DNA of 10,198 bases. It comes from UBA11524 sp964383815. Lineage in GTDB: Bacteria > Bacillota > Clostridia > Christensenellales > Aristaeellaceae. The translations under genes and the position numbers were made by a program. Under the pieces are notes generated by a model. That model was given only the letters and a program-made list of their open reading frames with translations, did not search any database and had not been told where the DNA came from. Shown here in pieces: positions 6,382 through 10,198 of this stretch. Location: the NCBI GenBank assembly GCA_964383815.1, contig CAYLIC010000062.1, positions 1 to 10,198 of the forward strand. The letters run 5' to 3'. Numbering within the stretch: position 1 is the first letter of the stretch; every line of letters begins with the position of its first letter.

Positions 6382-7098
6382 TTGATTTCCGTTTGGAAGC
6401 GTGAGGTGCAGAGCTATTTCTACACGCCCGTGGGCTACCTGTTCATGGGTGTGTTTCTGGCACTGTCCTCGGTGATGTTTTATTTGCAAATCCTTTCCCA
6501 GCGCTCCAGCGACCTTTTGACCTTCATCGGGCAGATCAGCTACCTGTGGATGCTGCTGACCCCTGTGCTCACCATGCGCCTGCTGGCGGAGGAGCGGCAG
6601 AAGCGCACCGATCAGCTGCTGCTGACAAGCCCTGTGTCCCTGCCGGGGATTGTGCTGGGCAAGTACCTGGCGGCGGTAACGGTGATGGTGCTGACCGTGC
6701 TGCTGACCATGGTATACGCGCTGATTGTGGCCATTTACGGCCAGGTGTACCCCGGGGAACTGGCGGTGGGCCTGCTGGGCTTTCTGCTGCAGGGATGCGC
6801 CTTCATCGCCCTTGACCTGTTTATTTCCGGCTGCGCCAGCAATCCTGTCAGCGCGGCGGTGATGGCCTTTGGGGTGAACTTTGCCCTGTGGATATTGGAC
6901 ATGGTGGAGTCCGGCATCAGCGTGGACTGGGTGTCCCGCGTGCTGAGCTTTTTCAGCCTCTATGCCAGAAACGAGCCTTTCCTTATGGGGCAGCTGTCCT
7001 TTGCCAGCATCGGGTATGACCTGTCCTTTGCGGCGGCCTGCCTGATATTGACCATTCACCTGCTGGACAGCAGGCGCTACAGGGGGACCCGCGCATGA
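6382..7098 (+). CDS. ABC-2 permease, GldF-like
   Basis: This 238-residue integral membrane protein has about six predicted helices (roughly 17-38, 50-66, 93-118, 127-148, 156-176, 207-228). It shows the hallmark cytoplasmic stretch of GldF-type ABC-2 permeases: TMRLLAEERQKRTDQLLLTSP (64-84), the coupling region contacting the ATPase, followed by VLGKYLAA at the start of helix 3. An NPVSAAVMAFGVNFALWILD segment (154-173) also fits the family. It would form the transmembrane path of the exporter, probably as a dimer with two ATPase subunits. It begins with TTG behind a strong AAGGAGG site. Its stop overlaps the next start as ATGA (7095-7098), so the two proteins are probably translationally coupled. 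A general ABC-2 permease is the broader safe call; the GldF label rests on motifs plus the downstream GldG-like gene. Confidence 0.9.
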   Translation: MISVWKREVQSYFYTPVGYLFMGVFLALSSVMFYLQILSQRSSDLLTFIGQISYLWMLLTPVLTMRLLAEERQKRTDQLLLTSPVSLPGIVLGKYLAAVTVMVLTVLLTMVYALIVAIYGQVYPGELAVGLLGFLLQGCAFIALDLFISGCASNPVSAAVMAFGVNFALWILDMVESGISVDWVSRVLSFFSLYARNEPFLMGQLSFASIGYDLSFAAACLILTIHLLDSRRYRGTRA

Positions 7099-8561
7099 AG
7101 AAGCTATTATTCTGGAAAAACCCGCGCCTGCGCTACGGCGGCTTGTCCACGCTGATCCTCTGCCTGCTGCTGGCGGCGCTGATTGGCGCCAACTTCCTCT
7201 TCAGCGCCCTGGAGAAGAACAACGGCTGGCGGGTGGACTGCTCCTTCAACGGCATTACCACCCAGAGCGAAACCACCCTGCAGGTTCTTGACCGGCTGCC
7301 CTGCCCGGTGCACATCTACGCCCTTTTCCCCAAGGGGCAGGAGGATGCGCCCCTGATGGAGCTGCTGGACAGATACGCCGCCGCCTCGCCCCTGGTGACC
7401 TGGGAGCAGACCGACATCACCCTGAACCCGGGCCTGCTGACCCGCTTCCAGTCCTCCACCGGCACAACGGAGGTCTCCAACGATTCGCTGATTGTTTCCT
7501 GTGAGGACACGGGCCGCTGGAAGGTGCTTTCCCCCGGTGATTTCGTCAGCCTGGGACTGGACTACGAAACAGGCACATTCACCTATGCCGGCTATACCTA
7601 CGAAAGCCGCATTACCTCCGCCATCAACTATGTGACCCAGGAGCGCATCCCCCGGGTGCTGATGCTCCAGGGCCATGGCGAGCTGACGGAGGAGGAAACC
7701 GCCGTCTTTGCAGAGCTGCTGGAGGCCAACAACTTTCAGGTGACCTACTTCTCCTTTGCCGACAAGGACATCACACCCCAGCCGGACGATATGGTGGCCA
7801 TCCTCTCCCCCCTGCGGGACCTGACCGATGAGGAGCTGGAGACCCTCAGCACCTTTGCGGGCCAGGGCGGCAGCTTTCTTTTCACCTGCGATTATACCGA
7901 CCCGGTGGACACCATGCCCAACTATCAGGCGCTGCTGCGCGCCTATGGCTTCCTGCCCAGGGACGGCCTGGTGATTGCCTCCAGGGAGGAGCCCGGCAGC
8001 TATTACAGCGACATGCGCATTGCGCTGATCCCCACCATGTGCTCCACCGATGTTACCTACGAGCTGGTGTCCACCGGCAGGGACACCCTGCTGATGGTGG
8101 GCAGCCGTGCCTTTGAAATGCCGGAGCAAAGCGACCGCAACCTGAATGTCTCCGCCGTGCTGACCACCGGCTACAAGGCCTACCTGCGGAGCCTGACCAC
8201 CGGCGACCTGACCAGCCTGGAGCAAAGCGACGGGGACGAGCTGGGGCCCTTCGCCCTGGGGCTGCAGGCCACACGGGTGACCACGGAGGGGTACATCAGC
8301 CGGGCGTTTGTGCTGGGCTGCTCCACTTTGCTGACGGACAGCCAGGTCCACGCCATGACCGACAGCCAGGAGTTCATTCTCCGGATGGCGGAATACCTGC
8401 TGAACACCGAGCCAACCGACCTGGGCATTATGGCGAAATCCGCCCTGCGGCCTCAGCTGTCGGTGGAGTCCGTCACCCTGGGCAGCCTGCTGCTGGTGGC
8501 CCTGCCCATGGCGGTGCTGGCGGCGGCCCTGGTGGTGCTGTGGCCCAGGAGGAACCGATAA
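7095..8561 (+). CDS. GldG-like ABC auxiliary protein
   Basis: This 488-residue protein has a basic start (MKKLLFWKNPRLR), one N-terminal membrane helix (about 17-38), a large predicted extracytoplasmic domain and one C-terminal helix (about 462-483) ending in PRRNR, so both ends lie inside the cell. That hairpin-like topology with a soluble domain is the layout of GldG. The soluble part has RVLMLQGHGELTEEE (about 192-206), a strand followed by GHGE and an acidic helix, characteristic of the ABC_transp_aux/GldG group. It also has DDMVAILSPLRDLTDEELETL and GGSFLFTCDY, resembling a glutamine-amidotransferase-like Rossmann fold without an obvious catalytic triad. In gliding Bacteroidetes GldG works with GldA and GldF. 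Here it probably gives the permease its extracellular part. The gene overlaps the permease gene by 4 nt and ends 2 nt before the next start. Confidence 0.85.
   Translation: MKKLLFWKNPRLRYGGLSTLILCLLLAALIGANFLFSALEKNNGWRVDCSFNGITTQSETTLQVLDRLPCPVHIYALFPKGQEDAPLMELLDRYAAASPLVTWEQTDITLNPGLLTRFQSSTGTTEVSNDSLIVSCEDTGRWKVLSPGDFVSLGLDYETGTFTYAGYTYESRITSAINYVTQERIPRVLMLQGHGELTEEETAVFAELLEANNFQVTYFSFADKDITPQPDDMVAILSPLRDLTDEELETLSTFAGQGGSFLFTCDYTDPVDTMPNYQALLRAYGFLPRDGLVIASREEPGSYYSDMRIALIPTMCSTDVTYELVSTGRDTLLMVGSRAFEMPEQSDRNLNVSAVLTTGYKAYLRSLTTGDLTSLEQSDGDELGPFALGLQATRVTTEGYISRAFVLGCSTLLTDSQVHAMTDSQEFILRMAEYLLNTEPTDLGIMAKSALRPQLSVESVTLGSLLLVALPMAVLAAALVVLWPRRNR
8547..8552 (+). promoter_or_regulatory. 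Ribosome binding site that sets the DUF4340 gene start
   Basis: AGGAGG lies 11 nt before the ATG at 8564, inside the last codons of the GldG-like gene. An earlier in-frame GTG at 8540 lies upstream of this site and has no comparable site of its own. Confidence 0.6.
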
Positions 8562-8563
8562 CC

Positions 8564-10054
8564 ATGCTGGAAGTGAAGAAGAAAACCCGCCGCACACCCC
8601 GGCATGCCCGGGCCTGGATGGCCCTTTGCGCCGCCGTGCTGGCCCTGGGCGTGGGCGCCGCGGCGGTGGTGGCCAATCGGCCCGCTGCCCCGGTGGAGGA
8701 GGTGGAAAGCCACGATACCTCCGGCACGCTGACGGACTACGAAAGCAGCCAGGTGACCCGGCTGGCCATTGCCCACCGCAATGGGGACAGCTGGGCGGCG
8801 CTGCAAACGGCAGGCGGCACCCTGACCCTGGAGGACGATCCGGAATACGAGATTTCTGCCGCCAAGGCTGCCGACCTGCTGGACCTGGCCCGGAGCCTGA
8901 CCTATCAGCAGGTGCTGGCGGAGGATGCATCCGCCTACAGCCTAGCGGACTTCGGCCTGGAAAACCCGCTGCTGACCCTGAGCGTTACCTATGCCGACGG
9001 CGCCTGCTGGGCGCTGCACCTGGGGGACAGCCTGACCCTGGAGAGCAGCAATGCCTATTACATGCTGGTGGATGGCGACAGCCGCCTGTTTGCCCTGGAC
9101 AGGGGCACGGCGGAGGCCCTGATGGTGGAGCGGGCTGCCCTGCACCCGGTGCAGCAACCCACCCTGCACAAGGCCCGGTTCGACCACATCACCCTGTTGG
9201 ACGGCAATGGCGCAGCCCTGGCGGAATGGGTCTTGCAGGGGGACATTGGCGGCAACGCCCAGGACAGGTGGCTGCTGACCGCACCCATCCAGTATCCTGC
9301 GGACGGTGAGAGCATCAGCACCCTGCAGGACAGCCTGGCAAACCTTCGCCTGGGTGCCTATGTGGCGGAGGCCACGCCGGAAAGCCTGACGGCCTACGGC
9401 TTCGACACGCCCAGCCTGACCATCGCCGTGCACCAGGCGGCGGGCGCCATTGGCACCACCGGCGCCGATGGGGTCTACGCCGTGACCGACTGGCCTGAGA
9501 ACACCTTCACCCTGACCGTTGGCGGCAAAAAGAGCGACATGGTGGACTATGTGCTGGTGGACGGCAGCATTTACCTGGGGAGCCATTTCACCCTGGAGGT
9601 TTTCTCTGGCATGGATCCCATGGCAACCCTGAGCCGCTACACCGTGCCTGTGGCCCTGGGCAACCTGCAATCCCTCACCCTGCGCCAGGGCGACACCGAA
9701 ACCGTCTACACCCTGGCCCGCACCGAGCAGGTAGCGGAAAACAACCAGCTGGTGACCGATGCCGCCGGCAACGTGGTGTATGACATCACCTGTGACATGA
9801 ACGGCAAGGCCGTGCCCTATGCCAGCTTTGAATCTGCCTACAACGGGCTGCTGAAGGTGACCGTGTCCGGCCTGCTGCCCCAGGGCTGGCAGCCCACGGA
9901 GGCACCCCACACCACCTATGTATTCCAGGCCGCAACCGGCGAACGCTACACCCTGGAGCTAACCCGCTTCGACCCCCTGCACGATGCCGTGCTCCTGGAC
10001 GGCCGCGCGGTGTTCTACCTCATCAAGGACGGCATGAGCTTTTCGGTTGAATGA
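8564..10054 (+). CDS. Membrane-anchored DUF4340 protein
   Basis: This 496-residue protein has a basic cytoplasmic tail (KKKTRRTPRHAR), one membrane helix (about 18-37) and a long predicted extracytoplasmic region. The latter is built of related modules: helix LLDLARSL, a linker to FGLENPLLTLSV and strands ending YYMLVDGDSRLFALD (about 101-188); helix LQDSLANL, YGFDTPSLTIAV and DYVLVDGSIYLGS (about 251-349); and a third, more degenerate copy near the C-terminus (about 419-496) ending VFYLI. The repeated pattern, an alpha helix, then G-[LF]-x-x-P then beta strands, is that of DUF4340, whose function is unknown. DUF4340 genes commonly follow GldG-like genes, so it is likely part of the transporter complex. 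It is the last gene of the operon, 2 nt after the GldG-like gene, and is followed 60 nt later by a strong terminator. Confidence 0.85.
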   Translation: MLEVKKKTRRTPRHARAWMALCAAVLALGVGAAAVVANRPAAPVEEVESHDTSGTLTDYESSQVTRLAIAHRNGDSWAALQTAGGTLTLEDDPEYEISAAKAADLLDLARSLTYQQVLAEDASAYSLADFGLENPLLTLSVTYADGACWALHLGDSLTLESSNAYYMLVDGDSRLFALDRGTAEALMVERAALHPVQQPTLHKARFDHITLLDGNGAALAEWVLQGDIGGNAQDRWLLTAPIQYPADGESISTLQDSLANLRLGAYVAEATPESLTAYGFDTPSLTIAVHQAAGAIGTTGADGVYAVTDWPENTFTLTVGGKKSDMVDYVLVDGSIYLGSHFTLEVFSGMDPMATLSRYTVPVALGNLQSLTLRQGDTETVYTLARTEQVAENNQLVTDAAGNVVYDITCDMNGKAVPYASFESAYNGLLKVTVSGLLPQGWQPTEAPHTTYVFQAATGERYTLELTRFDPLHDAVLLDGRAVFYLIKDGMSFSVE

Positions 10055-10114
10055 TGGGATGCGGGTCGGCCTCCCACGGGTGCCGGCTGTACACCGCAGA
10101 AAACCACCACGGCA

Positions 10115-10149
10115 AAAAAGGGACGCTGCTGCATGCAGTGTCCCTTTTT
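10115..10149 (+). terminator. Strong intrinsic terminator of the ABC operon
   Basis: GGGACGCTGC (10120-10129) pairs with GCAGTGTCCC (10135-10144), including one G-U pair, around a 5-nt loop. It is flanked by AAAAA on the left and a TTTTT tract (10145-10149) on the right. The A-tract could make it work in the opposite direction as well, for a gene entering from beyond the window. Confidence 0.9.
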
Positions 10150-10171
10150 CGAGGAATTGCGCTCCGTCACT

Positions 10172-10195
10172 GTCAGGCCTGCAGGCAGGCCTGAC
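10172..10195. repeat. 11-bp inverted repeat at the window edge
   Basis: GTCAGGCCTGC (10172-10182) is followed after AG by its exact reverse complement (10185-10195). The symmetry continues partly outward (CCGTCA on the left, GACGG on the right). It could be the terminator hairpin of a convergent gene beyond the window. No T-tract can be judged because the sequence ends three bases later. Confidence 0.6.
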
Positions 10196-10198
10196 GGC

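Noticed and set aside
8540..8563. GTG start at 8540 for the DUF4340 protein
   Set aside because: It precedes the AGGAGG at 8547-8552 that serves the ATG at 8564, and would add eight residues with no recognisable role.
7107..8930. A 607-codon open frame on the minus strand opposite the GldG-like gene
   Set aside because: Low-complexity composition rich in Gly, Gln, His and Pro, with no family features; it spans the junction of two real plus-strand genes. Treated as a shadow.

Overview
The window reads as chromosome of a fairly GC-rich, low-copy-repeat Gram-positive anaerobe, most likely a Clostridia/Oscillospiraceae-type gut bacterium. The reasons are canonical AGGAGG ribosome binding sites, extended -10 promoters, a DUF5711-type protein and the long HflX form with an extra N-terminal domain typical of Clostridia. 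This taxonomic call is inference from gene content. No rRNA, tRNA, CRISPR array, transposase or phage gene was seen.

Left part (1-4009). Positions 1-299 carry no supportable gene, only hairpins and a perfect 18-bp palindrome. Next comes a tightly packed minus-strand operon, transcribed from about 4020 down to 300: a RimJ/RimL-type GNAT acetyltransferase, the ribosome-associated GTPase HflX, a class I SAM methyltransferase that appears broken, and an EstA/FrmB-like serine esterase. The gene gaps are 2, 1 and 18 nt. The methyltransferase keeps its ribosome binding site and first ~11 codons. It then jumps frame and lacks the whole SAM-binding glycine loop, so it is called a pseudogene. HflX has an N-terminal domain with a complete JAMM/MPN-type metal-binding signature.

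Middle (4010-5416). A 115-bp divergent promoter region has the same extended -10 box (TGCTATAAT) facing both ways. To the right it drives a single-gene unit, a membrane-anchored DUF5711 (beta-propeller-like) protein that ends in a hairpin terminator. A fresh extended -10 promoter follows.

Right part (5417-10054). A four-gene plus-strand operon encodes an ABC-2 system of the GldA/GldF/GldG type: ATPase, six-helix permease, GldG-like membrane-anchored auxiliary protein and a membrane-anchored DUF4340 protein. The genes are coupled by short gaps or overlap (14 nt, 4-nt ATGA overlap, 2 nt) and closed by a strong intrinsic terminator at 10115-10149. The Bacteroidetes versions of the first three are gliding-motility/secretion-linked. 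In Gram-positive bacteria the job of this set is not established, which makes it the best candidate here for an under-described system. The final ~50 bases hold a further inverted repeat cut by the window edge.
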